Positions 49,301 through 56,767 are shown, counted from the first letter of the stretch. The stretch is 64,000 nt of DNA from Siphonodentalium dalli (GCA_032622095.1 CP136069.1:84714958-84778957); one strand, 5' to 3'. The notes: generated by a model from the letters alone, not told the origin. Program-made: numbers and translations.

Positions 49301-51737
49301 AGTTGTAGCACCCGCGCTCACTGTACCCAAAATATATCGCTTTTATGACCCTTAGAAAGTGTGTTATATCTCAGGCCCTCTCCAAGCGATCAGCCTACAA
49401 TTGTTGTCATATTCTAAGACGTGCAACGGACAAAATATGGGCGCAATCAGACATGAGGGTCATATATTTTTAAACGTGACAAAATCATGATAGAGTTACA
49501 GACAGACACACACACAAATACTTGATTTTTATTTTGATAGATGCAAAGTGTATAGAACGACCCTCGCCGTTAACTCTTTCTATACTGAATGAATTCTCCC
49601 ATTCACTTAAAAAAGTATAGATTGTAATGGTCTATGAGTCAGTTGGAGGGATGTTCAGTTAATAAAAGCAGATGACAGACAAATGAAAAAATAATACAAG
49701 TGCTTATGAATTCTTCTAGTTGGTGGGAAATGTTCAGGTAATAACTTCAACAAATGACCTACGTGTGTTTGTTCTGCATGTTTCCTATGGGAACTACTCA
49801 TCAACGAGTATTTAGTAAAGAAAGGTTTAAGGACAATTTTCTTAATTAATGTTTGAATATAATTATACTATTGTTCATCTGTCTGTCTGTCTGTCTGGTC
49901 TAGCCATCCGTCCGTCTGTTTCTCATTTTGGTTTCTGATCGATAACTCCAGTTTGGATTATTTGATCTTAACCAAAGTCGGTATTATTATTTCAAGATAC
50001 AGGCCAAGTTCGAATATGGGATCAGTCCAATTATTTTTACATGAGTTACCAGGGGTTACGGACCTTTTCAGACTTAGAATTTGACCTATTTCATAACATT
50101 TCGGTTTCTGACCGACAACTCCAGTTTGGATTATTTTATCTGAACCAAAGCTGGATGTGTGTTTTCCAGATGAAACTACAGGCCGAGTTCGAATATATGT
50201 TCTGTCCAATTATTTTCACATGAGTTTCGGCCATTTTTCGAATTAGAATTTGACTGCATTTTGGCATTTGAAATTAGGATATGTTAGATTTTCTTTGTAA
50301 GCTCAAATTATTATTTTATTTTGCTGTAGTCAAGCCTTGAAATAGTGTGTCTGTCATTTGCAGAATGAGGTTACCAGAGGGTGAATTTAGTGATGCTACC
50401 CCACATAGTGGGCTAGCATCACCAAATTCACCCTCTGGGAACGTCATTCTGCTGAGGTGTAAGCAGAATGAGGTCCCCAGAGGGTGAATTTGGTGATGCT
50501 AGCCCGCTATGCGGGGTAGCATCACTAAATTCACCCTCTGGGAACCTCATTCTGCAAATGACAGACACACTATTTCAAGGCTTGGCTGTAGTACAATTCA
50601 AAATCGCTAAATGAATGCTCTTGTATATGGTATATATTTTGCTTTTCTTTTTTATTAAATCTTTATTTTTGGGTTGGTTGAAGAGGACTGAATGTTAGTA
50701 TTGTCTTGAACAGTTTTTAGCTCAACTTTACTTTGTAAAGTTTGAGCTATTGCCATGGCTTTGTCGTCCGTGTGTGCGTGTGTGATGCGTCAACAATTTC
50801 CTTTAGCACGGGCTACAGGTCGTACCTTTGGTTGGATCATTATGAAATTTGTCATAGCTGTTGACATTTGACATGTAGATGGGAACGAGTCATTTTGGGG
50901 TCATTCGGGAAAAAAACATGGCCGCCAGTGGCCATCTTGGATTTCAATATTCAATCCATTAGCACGGGCTACAGGTCGTACCTTTGGTCTGATCATCATG
51001 AAATTTGTCAACGATGTTAACATTGACATGTAGATTGGAACGAGTAATTTTGGGGTCATTCGGCCAAAAAACATGGCCGCCTGCAGCCGTCTTAGATTTT
51101 ACTCTTTGCATGACTAAATCCTTTAGCACGGGCTACAGGTCGTACCTTTGGTCGGATCATCATAAAATTTGTCATGAATGTTAACAATGACATGTAGATG
51201 GGAACGAGTCATTTTGGGGTCATTTGGCCAAAAAACATTGCCGCCAGCAGCCATCTTGGAATTTACTCTTTGTATGACTAAATCCTTTAGCACGGACTAC
51301 ATGTCGTAGCTTTAGTCTGATCATCATGAAATTTGTCATGGCTGTTTAAATTGGAATGTAGATGGGAACAAGTCATTTTGGGGTCATTCGGACAAAAAAC
51401 ATGGCTGCCAGTGGCCATCTTGGATTCAAAATTCAATCCATTAGCACGGGCTACAGGTCGTACTGTTCGTCTGATCATCATGAAATTTGTCATGGATGTT
51501 AATATTGACATGTAGATGGGAACGAGTATTTTTTGGGTCGTTCGGCCCAAAAAACATGGCCGATGGCAGCCATCTTGGATTTTACTCTTTGCATGACTAA
51601 ATCCTTTGGCACACCCTACAGTCCACTTCCCTCATCTGATCATATCCAGACTTCATATTAATCTTGCTAGATGGAAGCTATCAAATGTTTTTGAATGTTA
51701 TTGGAAAACATAGCCACCAGTAACATCTTGGATTTTA

Positions 51738-51796
<59 letters not shown>

Positions 51797-52044
51797 CTCT
51801 CTTCATGTTGATAATCTAGTATTACTTAGACATTTCAACTTTCCGCATACCTAATCGCTCCACACTAATTTATTCCCTTTCCAAGTTGAGCTACAGTGTC
51901 ATTGACACTTTCATTTTTAACAATTGAGAATTGATCTTTTGTGAAAATTTATCAAGAAAATTTTTCTTCTAATTACAGGATGCCATTGAAAGACATGCAA
52001 AGAAAATAGGAAAGATGGAGAGGAAAGTGAAGAAGGATGACTAA
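29688..52044 (+). CDS. ATP5IF1: Mitochondrial ATP synthase inhibitor IF1, spliced, 5' exon missing
   Basis: Five exons (A to E) join in frame to a 92-residue C-terminal part plus stop. IF1 binds the F1 part of mitochondrial ATP synthase in the matrix and blocks ATP hydrolysis at low pH. The joined protein has a glycine-rich lead (GSGAGK, GGGSGGS), the inhibitory core SIRDAGGSFGKMEVAREEEY then FRRKQ, and a helix rich in Glu, Lys and His (EEEIDFHEKQIRQHKDAIER) that in the family forms the antiparallel coiled-coil dimer; it ends KKDD. The Phe of GGSFGK, the acidic run and the Tyr-Phe pair correspond to the conserved F1-contacting positions. All four introns have GT-AG borders: 4227, 4134, 854 and 12862 bp. 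The start codon and most of the targeting peptide must lie in an upstream exon that I could not place. AATAAA follows at 52293. Confidence 0.93.
29762..29886 (-). mobile_element. Deleted copy of a mariner-like palindromic MITE
   Basis: It starts CAGTAATGCCCTAAATA, loses most of the left arm, then continues GAGAGCTTTCCGATGAATG to TTAGGGCGTTACTG, flanked by TA at 29760-29761 and 29887-29888. Full copies are at 37104-37302 and 63273-63484. It lies at the start of the first readable IF1 intron. Confidence 0.88.
29918..31870. repeat. Array of diverged units ending in 'GCCATCTTGGAT'
   Basis: Units of roughly 165-200 bp run through the IF1 intron. They contain CACACCC(A/T)ACAG, TCACCAAACTTCATATGGAT, GTGACCTCTAGATGGGAG and CCAGCAGCCATCTTGGAT. 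The start (TTTTTAGCTCAACTTGAAG, about 29917) resembles the left end of the elements at 50.7 and 52.6 kb. A 43-bp direct duplication (AGGAAATATATTTACAGG) lies at about 30630-30720. Frames here are by-products of the repeat. Confidence 0.8.
31900..33240. other. Intron sequence with a second repeat type
   Basis: About 32130-32180 reads GACTAGCAGGTTAGCCCGCC, resembling the reverse complement of the end near 62140-62180 (CCCGCCAGTGGCGGGCTAAT). From about 32560 to 33240 there are words such as GTTTGAGCTCAATCGG (twice) and a short CA tract near 33215. No coding sequence of the host gene was found. Confidence 0.45.
33250..33912. mobile_element. Tandem-core element with tetranucleotide tract ('pearl'-like)
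   Basis: A short left end (GTACTAGCCGATGAGCCCG) is followed by four 122-bp core units, then a right part with (GACA)n and (CAAA)n tracts at about 33858-33892 and a terminal AAAATATATATGAG. This order resembles non-autonomous Helentron-type 'pearl' elements of bivalves as I know them. It ends about 45 bases before IF1 exon B. Confidence 0.6.
33298..33775 (+). repeat. 122-bp tandem repeat, four units
   Basis: GATAGCTCCACC begins at 33339, 33461, 33583 and 33705, exactly 122 bases apart. Units include CGAGATCTCGTCTGCGCATG and CACGGGCTCGG(C/T)GACCCG and are more GC-rich than the surrounding intron. Confidence 0.93.
33958..33983 (+). CDS. ATP5IF1: IF1 exon B: 26-nt microexon
   Basis: The acceptor TTTTTCCAG ends at 33957 and a strong donor GTGAGT follows 33983. 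It encodes GGGSGGSI and two bases of the Arg codon of the inhibitory motif. It enters in phase 0 and leaves in phase 2, matching exons A and C exactly. Confidence 0.92.
34032..34110 (+). repeat. Intron segment duplicated at 37305-37363
   Basis: CATGTCTACTCCATGTTGCC with GAAACCACAA and CACAAGTGATGTAATA recurs at 37305 onward with a small deletion. This segment begins about 50 bases after exon B. Confidence 0.75.
34220..34800. mobile_element. Tandem-core element with CTGT microsatellite
   Basis: TACCCATACCATAGTATGGT (a small palindrome) precedes a (CTGT)n tract at 34270-34312. About three units of roughly 125-165 bp follow, each with TCTGATCGGAACCAAATTTG, ATACAGATCGAGTT(C/T)GAATATGGG and GAGTTATGGCCCTTTTT. 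Similar units recur at 37740-37990, 49920-50240, 55900-56250 and 60250-61080. Confidence 0.75.
35566..35816 (+). repeat. Tandem repeat of about 65 bp, four units
   Basis: TGCAGATTCTTGTC(T/A) with GCTTGGATATTCTTGAT and CATACCTGTGTGCAG recurs four times with drift, inside the second readable IF1 intron. Confidence 0.8.
37104..37302. mobile_element. Palindromic mariner-like MITE, full length
   Basis: CAGTAATGCCCTAAATAATC on the left is complementary to the right end (GGACATTACTG), and the two halves pair across GGCAACAAGCCATATTTCC. TA flanks both sides (37102-37103 and 37303-37304), as for Tc1/mariner insertions. It sits in an IF1 intron. Confidence 0.92.
37364..37468. mobile_element. Half copy of the mariner-like MITE
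   Basis: GAGCTTTCCGATGAATGGCA through TTAGGGCATTACTGTA is the right half of the MITE at 37104-37302, without a left half. It follows the duplicated intron segment at 37305-37363. Confidence 0.88.
38118..38181 (+). CDS. ATP5IF1: IF1 exon C (64 nt): inhibitory core
   Basis: Acceptor GTTTATTTTCAG ends at 38117 and donor GTTAGA follows 38181 (weaker than consensus). One base completes Arg, then DAGGSFGKMEVAREEEYFRR and K. This is the most conserved part of the family: the segment that inserts at the alpha-beta interface of F1. Confidence 0.95.
38403..38794. mobile_element. TIR element of the CAAGCC/GCAGAATGAGG family, long form
   Basis: CAAGCCTGCAAATAGTGTTT at 38403 is inverted at 38794 (ending GCAGGCTTG). 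GCAGAATGAGGTCCC and AGGGTGAATTTAGTGATGCT form inner hairpins. It is a longer, diverged relative of the 254-bp copy at 50331-50584. No clear target duplication is seen here. Confidence 0.8.
39036..39116 (+). CDS. ATP5IF1: IF1 exon D (81 nt): first part of the dimerisation helix
   Basis: Acceptor ACTTATAG ends at 39035 and donor GTACTG follows 39116; both borders are phase 0. It encodes QTEQLEKLKENLEEEIDFHE then KQIRQHK. The heptad-like leucine and isoleucine spacing and the histidines fit the pH-sensing helical region of the family. Confidence 0.93.
39117..40914. other. Start of the 12.9-kb IF1 intron, mostly unstructured
   Basis: AT-rich sequence with a 20-base poly-C tract at 40038-40057. 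A minus-strand frame at 40264-40620 (118 codons) shows no recognisable motif and no splice or promoter context. Confidence 0.4.
40915..41880 (+). repeat. Tandem repeat of about 300-350 bp, three units
   Basis: CTACTTAATGAGAG occurs at about 41205, 41508 and 41860. Units also share TGACACACTATATTACA, CTCCCTGACACAG, ACCGAAGCTT(C/G)GTGAC and ATCAAACGTTGAATGGTCAC. The spacing varies (303 and 352) because of small insertions. Confidence 0.85.
41890..43250. other. Intron sequence with no gene recognised
   Basis: The longest frame in the window (41860-42309, minus) lies here but is made of repeat-like words (GGCAGCCATTTTGGCAGCC) and has no recognisable domain. GGCGGCCATATTGCTGGCCATC at about 42575 is related to the 'GCCATCTTGGAT' repeats. 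Confidence 0.4.
43434..43676. mobile_element. piggyBac-like MITE
   Basis: CCCTTCCATAACTGGAGC at the left and AAAAGGG at the right are flanked by TTAA on both sides (43430-43433 and 43677-43680). Inside, TTCTCTTA(A/T)ATATATGAG words form further inverted repeats. The TTAA target with CCCTT termini is characteristic of piggyBac elements. Relatives are at 52357-52590 and 62958-63177; this copy is in the opposite orientation. Confidence 0.85.
43851..44227. mobile_element. 377-bp hAT-type MITE
   Basis: The left end CAGGGATGCTGGAAG and right end CTTCCGGCGCCCCTG are inverted. Perfect 8-bp copies of TTGATCGG flank it (43843-43850 and 44228-44235). The interior is G-rich on the left (GGGGGGGGGCAG) with repeated GCCCTTTTT words on the right. 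No coding capacity. Confidence 0.94.
44552..44672 (+). mobile_element. 5' fragment of the GGCCCACTTAATTTTCGA MITE
   Basis: AAGGCCCACTTAATTTTCGA through GAAGCTCCAAAACATTA matches the first 120 bases of 46438-46917. It breaks off where another element begins (ACTAGGGGATTGCCCGTC). Confidence 0.85.
44668..46215. mobile_element. Tandem-core or Helentron-like element containing a SINE
   Basis: The left end ACTAGGGGATTGCCCGTCAA is followed by two related parts, each with CATATATGCATGCGCATATG or similar and GCAACAAAATCAAC (about 44850-44880 and 45070-45090). The right end has a CA-rich and GACA-like tract and TTTTATATATATAGAT near 46200. Similar right ends occur at 33.9 and 49.5 kb. The SINE at 45128-45435 has inserted into it. 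It occupies the 5' fragment of the MITE, which appears to continue after 46215 (AATAAACTGAACATG), so it probably interrupted that MITE. Confidence 0.5.
45128..45435 (-). mobile_element. tRNA-derived SINE, full length, with 13-bp target duplication
   Basis: On the minus strand it starts GGGGCCTCGGTGGCTCAATC (A box-like), followed by GGTTCAAATCC (B box), the internal RNA polymerase III promoter elements. The variable-arm-like stretch between them suggests a type II tRNA head. A body of about 200 bases ends GCGACATAAAACCCC and (ATCA)n. Perfect copies of TTCCAGTAACTGA lie at 45115-45127 and 45436-45448. The tail is like that of SINEs known in molluscs. Confidence 0.92.
46216..46437 (+). mobile_element. 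Right-hand part of an interrupted GGCCCACTTAATTTTCGA MITE
   Basis: GAATAACTTTATATCTTAGT, GAATTCTGTAGCATTCTGGG and CTTCTGAGACACAG match the middle of the adjacent full copy (46640-46795). Together with 44552-44672 it appears to be one MITE split by the 44668-46215 element and then cut by the next copy. Confidence 0.6.
46438..46917 (+). mobile_element. Full-length 480-bp MITE, GGCCCACTTAATTTTCGA family
   Basis: CCCACTTAATTTTCGAACCC on the left is inverted at the right end (ACTCGAAAATTAAGTGGGCC). Internal hairpin words AACTCTATATCTTAAAGAT and GAAGCTC are shared with all copies. No protein is encoded. The superfamily cannot be told because target duplications are unclear. Confidence 0.88.
46920..49550. 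other. Intron sequence without recognised structure
   Basis: Several short frames (for example 47247-47504 +, 48483-48737 +) have no motif. A loosely repeated segment with GTTGTCGATATAAGGCA and TGTTGGTTCCCACGCAT occurs at about 48185-48290 and 48380-48470. Confidence 0.4.
49870..50250. repeat. Tandem-core repeat with CTGT tract, two units
   Basis: (CTGT)n at about 49876-49897 is followed by two units with GATAACTCCAGTTTGGATTA or GACAACTCCAGTTTGGATTA, AGGCC(A/G)AGTTCGAATAT and ACATGAGTT. It belongs to the same broad type as 34220-34800. Confidence 0.75.
50331..50584. mobile_element. 254-bp hAT-type MITE with double hairpin
   Basis: Terminal inverted repeats of about 41 bp start CAAGCCTTGAAATAGTGTGT. 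Two internal hairpins, each of GCAGAATGAGGT and AGAGGGTGAATTT(A/G)GTGATGC, stand side by side. Perfect 8-bp copies of GCTGTAGT flank it at 50323-50330 and 50585-50592. No coding capacity. A longer relative is at 38403-38794. Confidence 0.95.
50713..51920 (+). mobile_element. Tandem-core element 1, roughly 160-bp units, Helentron-like ends
   Basis: The left end TTTTTAGCTCAACTTTAC is followed by TTTGTAAAGTTTGAGCT, forming a hairpin. About five core units follow (GCACGGGCTACAGGTCGTAC, GACATGTAGATGGGAACGAG, GCCGCCAGCAGCCATCTTGG). The right end AAGTTGAGCTACAG is inverted relative to the left, then the small palindrome AGTGTCATTGACACT. A (TA)n tract lies at 51742-51792. Subterminal inverted repeats and a 3' hairpin fit non-autonomous Helentrons; this is inference. 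Confidence 0.7.
51742..51792 (+). repeat. (TA)n microsatellite
   Basis: About 25 uninterrupted TA units are followed by a short CT run, inside tandem-core element 1. Confidence 0.97.
51979..52044 (+). CDS. ATP5IF1: IF1 exon E (66 nt): coiled-coil end and stop codon
   Basis: Acceptor CTAATTACAG ends at 51978. The 21 codons DAIERHAKKIGKMERKVKKD and a final D are followed by TAA at 52042-52044. The exon begins only about 60 bases after the end of a long tandem-core repeat element (50713-51920). Confidence 0.93.
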   Translation, partial: DAIERHAKKIGKMERKVKKDD

Positions 52045-52320
52045 TGATACCATAGCAATGTGTATTAATATATTTAGTGTTACATAAAACAAGCACAATC
52101 CATTGGATAATATCTCAGGATTTTATATAAAGGACATCAGTTGATGGTATACTGATCTCACGGAATCGGTCTTGGTGTGGATCAGCGAGCTGTAACTCTC
52201 AAGAGTTTACAACTCAAATGTGGCATTTGCTGAGAATATCTTATTTCGAGAGAATGTGCTGCCAAATGTGATGAGTGTAGTTTTATTTTGACAATAAATG
52301 TCATGATTGTTAACTATATT
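52045..52320 (+). other. ATP5IF1: IF1 3' untranslated region
   Basis: The stretch after the stop codon has no repeat and ends with AATAAA at 52293-52298 and T-rich sequence shortly after (about 52321-52332). Cleavage probably falls between 52310 and 52325. The next feature, a piggyBac-like MITE, starts at 52353. Confidence 0.75.
52293..52298 (+). promoter_or_regulatory. Polyadenylation signal AATAAA of the IF1 gene
   Basis: A canonical AATAAA lies 249 bases after the IF1 stop codon, followed by a T-rich tract. It is the best placed such signal in the region. Confidence 0.7.
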
Positions 52321-52356
52321 CTTTATTTTTTACTGCATTAACATTAAAGCATTTAA

Positions 52357-52590
52357 CCCTTTCGTGATGGGAGCTGCGCTGTGCAGTATTAAAGATCATG
52401 TGCCAGTGCATTCTCTTATATATGTGAGGCTCCCATACAAGAGAATGCTCTGGTTTTCAAGGTCAATGTGAAAATTGTTAGGCCAATATATTCTCCTATA
52501 TTCTTATATATGCCAGGCTCCCTATGTGAGACTCAAATATATAGCACAGGATTTTCATAAAAATTTCATGAAGCTCCAGTCATGGAAGGG
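52357..52590. mobile_element. piggyBac-like MITE
   Basis: CCCTTTCGTGATGGGAGC on the left and TCCAGTCATGGAAGGG on the right are inverted and flanked by TTAA (52353-52356 and 52591-52594). Internal words ATTCTCTTATATATG(T/C)GAGGC are repeated in both directions. Confidence 0.92.
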
Positions 52591-52636
52591 TTAAAAACGG
52601 ACGATAATCTTATCCGGTTTACATCTCTAGAATTCC

Positions 52637-54840
52637 TTTTTAGCTCAACTTACTTTTGTAAGTTTGAGCTATTGCCATGGTTTGGCGTCCGTCGTCCGTG
52701 TGTGCGTGTGTCCGTGTGTCCGTCAACAATTTCCTTTGGCGCGGGCTACAGGTTGTACCTTTGGTCTGATCTTCATGAAATTTGTCATGAATGTTGACAT
52801 TGACATGTAGATGGGAACGAGTCATTTTGGGGTCATTCGGCCAAAAAACATGGCCACTGGCAGCCATCTTGGATTTCAAGATTCAATCCATTGGCGCGGG
52901 CTACAGGTCGTACTGTTCGTCTGATCATCATGAAATTTGTCATTGATGTTAATAATGACATGTAGATGGGAACGAGTCATTTTGGGGTCGTTCGGCCAAA
53001 AAACACGGCCGCTGGCAGCAATCTTGGATTTTACTCTTTGCATGACTAAATCCTTTGGCGCAGGCTACAGGTCGTAGTTTTGATCAGAACTTCATGAAAT
53101 TTGTCATGGATGTTAACAATGACATGTAGATGGGAACGAGTGATTTTGGGGTTGTTCGGCCAAAAAACATGGCCGCCAGCAGCCATCTTGGATTTTACTC
53201 TTTACATGACTAAATCCTTTGGCGCGGGCTACAGGTCGTACCTATGGTCTGATCTTTATGAATTTTGTCATGAATGTTGACATTGACATGTAGATGGGAA
53301 CGAGTGATTTTGGGGTCATTCGGCCAAAAAACATGGCCGCTGGTGGCCATTTTGGATTTCAAAATTCAATCCATTGGCGCGGGCTACAGGTCGTACTGTT
53401 CGTCTGATCATTATGAAATTTGTAATGGATGTTAATATTGACATGTAGATGGGAACGAGTCATTTTGGGGTCGTTCGGCCAAAAAATATGGCCGCTGGCA
53501 GCCATCTTGGATTTTACTCTTTGCATGACTAAATCCTTTGGCGCGGGCTACAGGTCGTACCTATGGTCTGATCTTTGTGAATTTTGTCATGAATGTTGAC
53601 ATTGACATGTAGATGGGAACGAGTGATTTTGGGGTCGTTCGGCCAAAAAACATGGCCGCCAGCAGCCATCTTGGATTTTACTCTTTGCATGACTAAATCC
53701 TTTGGCACGGGTTACATGTCGTACCTTTGGTCTGACCTTTATGAAATTTGTCATGAATATTGATATTGACATGTATATGGGAACGAGTCATTTTGGGGGT
53801 CATACGGCCAAAAAACATGGCCGCTGGCACAGGGATGGATCCAGAGATTTTTTGGGGACACCTGTTCTGTATTTGAGTATGTACCCATATAAAGTTGGAT
53901 GTTAAAAAATTCAGTATTGGACACTTGATTGTGCAAATAAAGGCTCTATATAATAGACTATACCACCTGCAGGTTGATGATTTGCATTACATGTGTTTGA
54001 ATTATAGAAAAATTCCTTGAAAATATGGAAAATCCAACTTGAATAAATACTATCCACTTGGAATTTGGGGACATTTGGGTCTCCAGAGTTTGGGCGCCCA
54101 AACCTGTAACATGTATCAAAACATCCCTGGATCCTTCTCTGTGCTGGCACCATCTTGGATTTCAAAATTCAATCCATTGGCACGGGCTACAGGTCGTACT
54201 GTTTGTCTGATCATAATGATATTTATCATGGATGTTAATATTAACATGTAGATGGGAATGAGTCATTTTGGGGTCGTTTGGCTTTAAAAACATGTCCGCC
54301 AGCAGCATATTGGATTTTACTCTTTGCATGAATAAATCCTTTGGTGCGGGTTACAGGTCGTAGCTTTGGTCGGAACTTCATGAAATTTGTCATGTATGTT
54401 AACAATGACATGTAGATGGGGAAACGAGTCATTTTGGGGTCGTTCAGCCGAAAAACATGGCCGCCAGCAGCCATCTTGGATTTTACTCTTTGCATGACTA
54501 AATCCATTGGCATAGGCTACAGGTCATACCTTTGATCAGATCATTATGAGATTTGTAAAGGCTGTAGATGGGAACAAGTCATTTTGGGGAAAAAAACATG
54601 GCTGCCGGTGGCCATTTTAGAATTTACTCTTTGCATAAATAAATCATTTGGCACACCATAATCACCACATCCCTGATCCGATCATTATGAAACCTGTTAT
54701 GAATGTTGATATTGACGTGTACATCTAGTCTTACTTAGACATTTCAATTAGCACTTTTCCTATTCCTCCATTTATACTGTCGACCATTAAATTATTCCCC
54801 TACCTAAGTTGAGCTACAGTGTCATTGACACTTTCATTCT
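52637..54840 (+). mobile_element. Tandem-core element 2, roughly 160-bp units
   Basis: The left end TTTTTAGCTCAACTTAC with GTAAGTTTGAGCT and the right end AAGTTGAGCTACAG plus AGTGTCATTGACACT are the same as in element 1. About eleven core units (GGCGCGGGCTACAGGTCGTA, GACATGTAGATGGGAACGAG) lie between. Spacing is about 155-166 bp. An hAT MITE has inserted in it at 53830. The frames in both strands across this region are by-products of the units. Confidence 0.75.
53830..54141. mobile_element. 312-bp hAT-type MITE inside the tandem array
   Basis: The left end CAGGGATGGATCCAGAGA and right end CTGGATCCTTCTCTG are inverted. The flanks CGCTGGCA (53822-53829) and TGCTGGCA (54142-54149) are an 8-bp duplication with one mismatch. 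The start CAGGGATGGATCCAG followed by a T-run and GGGG is common in hAT MITEs. Removing it joins a normal core unit. Confidence 0.92.
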
Positions 54841-55600
54841 TGGACGACAGGGCTTTCCCCATGACGTTTGTTTCCAAAATATGGAGTACATGATTTGTGT
54901 GGTAAATGTTTGTGAGAACCGTAGAATTTTATAATAAAACAACAGGATGTGAACAAATGATAATAAATATCGTAATCGTTGGCTGATAAAAAGATAATTT
55001 CTCCTAGATTAGGATGAGTAATTTTTATTGCTTTCAATTATGAAGCTGTGTAATGTACTTGTCACCAAATTTTTAAAGAGACCAGATTCCGCCTTGCAAT
55101 GAGCTGTTACATCACTAACTAACGAAATTGCGCATAGTAGCCGACATGACCAATAGTTACATGGAAAAAATCCCGTTGGTTGTAGGTTATAATTTAGAAA
55201 TAAAAGTTACCAAATTATGAAAATTTCCTCAAGAATATATTAATAATATAGTATAATGATAGTATAAATGTGATATTATCCACAAATCACACATTGTGTG
55301 TGAGGAAATTCAGTTTAATTAATGTTATGTTTCGTGAAAACCACGACATTTGTTTATCATCCGAGAGTCACGAAGTTACCACAGATTTTATGAAATTTCT
55401 GGCTATTGTCACGTATCTTCTGCGTAAATAACAACCATGACTGCTCGTATGCTTTTTAACTGACAGGGGATTTGCTTCAACTTGTAACTTTTTCATTCAT
55501 CATCCTGCAATTAGGCTGCACAACACTCTTTAATTTGGATCATTTGGACAAAAAAAAATAAAAAAATATAACAAATATTTTATTTGAGTCTCAGACAACC
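54841..55600. other. AT-rich DNA, nothing recognised
   Basis: No gene, RNA or structured repeat seen. Confidence 0.4.
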
Positions 55601-55601
55601 T

Positions 55602-56320
55602 TTTTAGCTCAACTTTACTTTGTAAAGTCTGAACTATTGCCATGGCTTTGTTGTCTGTGTATGCGTGTGTGCGTGATCCGTCAACAATTTCCTTTAGCAC
55701 GGGCTACAGGTCGTGCCTTTGGTCGGATCATTATGAAATTTGTCATGGCTGTTGACATTGACATGTAGATGGGAACGAGTCATTTTGGGGTCATTCGGCA
55801 AAAAAATATGGCCGCCAGTGGCCATCTTGGATTTCTATTTTTATACGCCCGGTTGTATTATGTAAATGGGTTGTCCGTCCATCCATCCGTCCGCTTTTGG
55901 TTTCTGGATGATAACTTTAGATTGAATCTAGTGAACTGAACCAAATTTGGTATGTTAGTTTACCACACCAAAATACAGATCAAGTTCAAATATGGGTTTC
56001 GTCCGCATGATTTTGACTGAGTTATGTCCCTTTTTCGACTTAAAATTTACCTGATTTGCGGTTTCCGGATGATAACTTTAGATTGAATAAAGTGAACTGA
56101 ACCAAATTTGGTATATTAGTTTACCACCCCAAAATACTTAGATTTTACCTGATAATCTGATATGCGGTTTCCAGATGATAACTTTAGCTTGAATCGAGTG
56201 AACTGAACCAAATTTGGTACACATATCCAAGTTTAAATATGGGTTCTGTCTACATGCCCCACTCTACTCCAGAAACAGGCGTATTATGCCACGCCCGACA
56301 GCATGCTCTTGTTTTTATTA
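55602..56320. mobile_element. Truncated tandem-core element joined to a second core type
   Basis: The TTTTTAGCTCAACTTTAC left end and one core unit run to about 55845, then switch to TTTTTATACGCCCGGTTGTA and units with TCTGGATGATAACTTTAG, ACCAAATTTGGTATGTTAG and GAGTTATG(T/C)CCCTTTTTCGAC. The end reads CACGCCCGACAGCATGCTCT. GCCCGG/GCCACGCCCG parts form a loose inverted pair of this second type, also seen at 60180-61145. Confidence 0.65.
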
Positions 56321-56459
56321 TGTTTTTACCAATATCTCCATACGTATTGAGCATTAATTGCAATATACATGAACTCTTAACATATCTCTGTGTAATGTGT
56401 GAAGATTGACTATTATGTATACATATAGTGACATAGAACATTAAATAGATGACTACATT

Positions 56460-56640
56460 GAAGAAGGGTTCAATGGTCTGAGGGTTCAATAATCCGAGGG
56501 TTCTATAGTCAGAGGATTAGTCTAAAGTGACACAGATCAAGGGTTCAATAGTTGGAGGGTTCGATAGTCGGACTATTGAACCCTTGGACTGTCAAACCCT
56601 CAAGACTATTGATCCCTTGGACTATTGAACCCTTGGACTA
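56460..56640. repeat. Short repeats 'GGGTTCAATAGTC' in both orientations
   Basis: GAGGGTTCAATA or close variants occur about five times, then the inverse (GACTATTGAACCCTTGGACT) about three times. The block can fold on itself in many registers. Confidence 0.8.
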
Positions 56641-56701
56641 ACATTCTGTACCCATTTGTACACCAAACCTGAAACTGTACCCAATGTCATATTTATTGGA
56701 G

Positions 56702-56767
56702 GGAAATGTTCAGATAATAAGATCAATAAACTGATTTTTTTGTTGTAACTTATTATCTGAACATTTC
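56702..56767. repeat. 66-bp hairpin
   Basis: GGAAATGTTCAGATAATAAG pairs with ACTTATTATCTGAACATTTCC. Related hairpin words occur at 43251-43317 and near 49726-49790. Confidence 0.8.

Noticed and set aside
52582-54513. Several ORFs of 60-90 codons in the 160-bp arrays
   Set aside because: They repeat with the non-coding units and shift frame between units.
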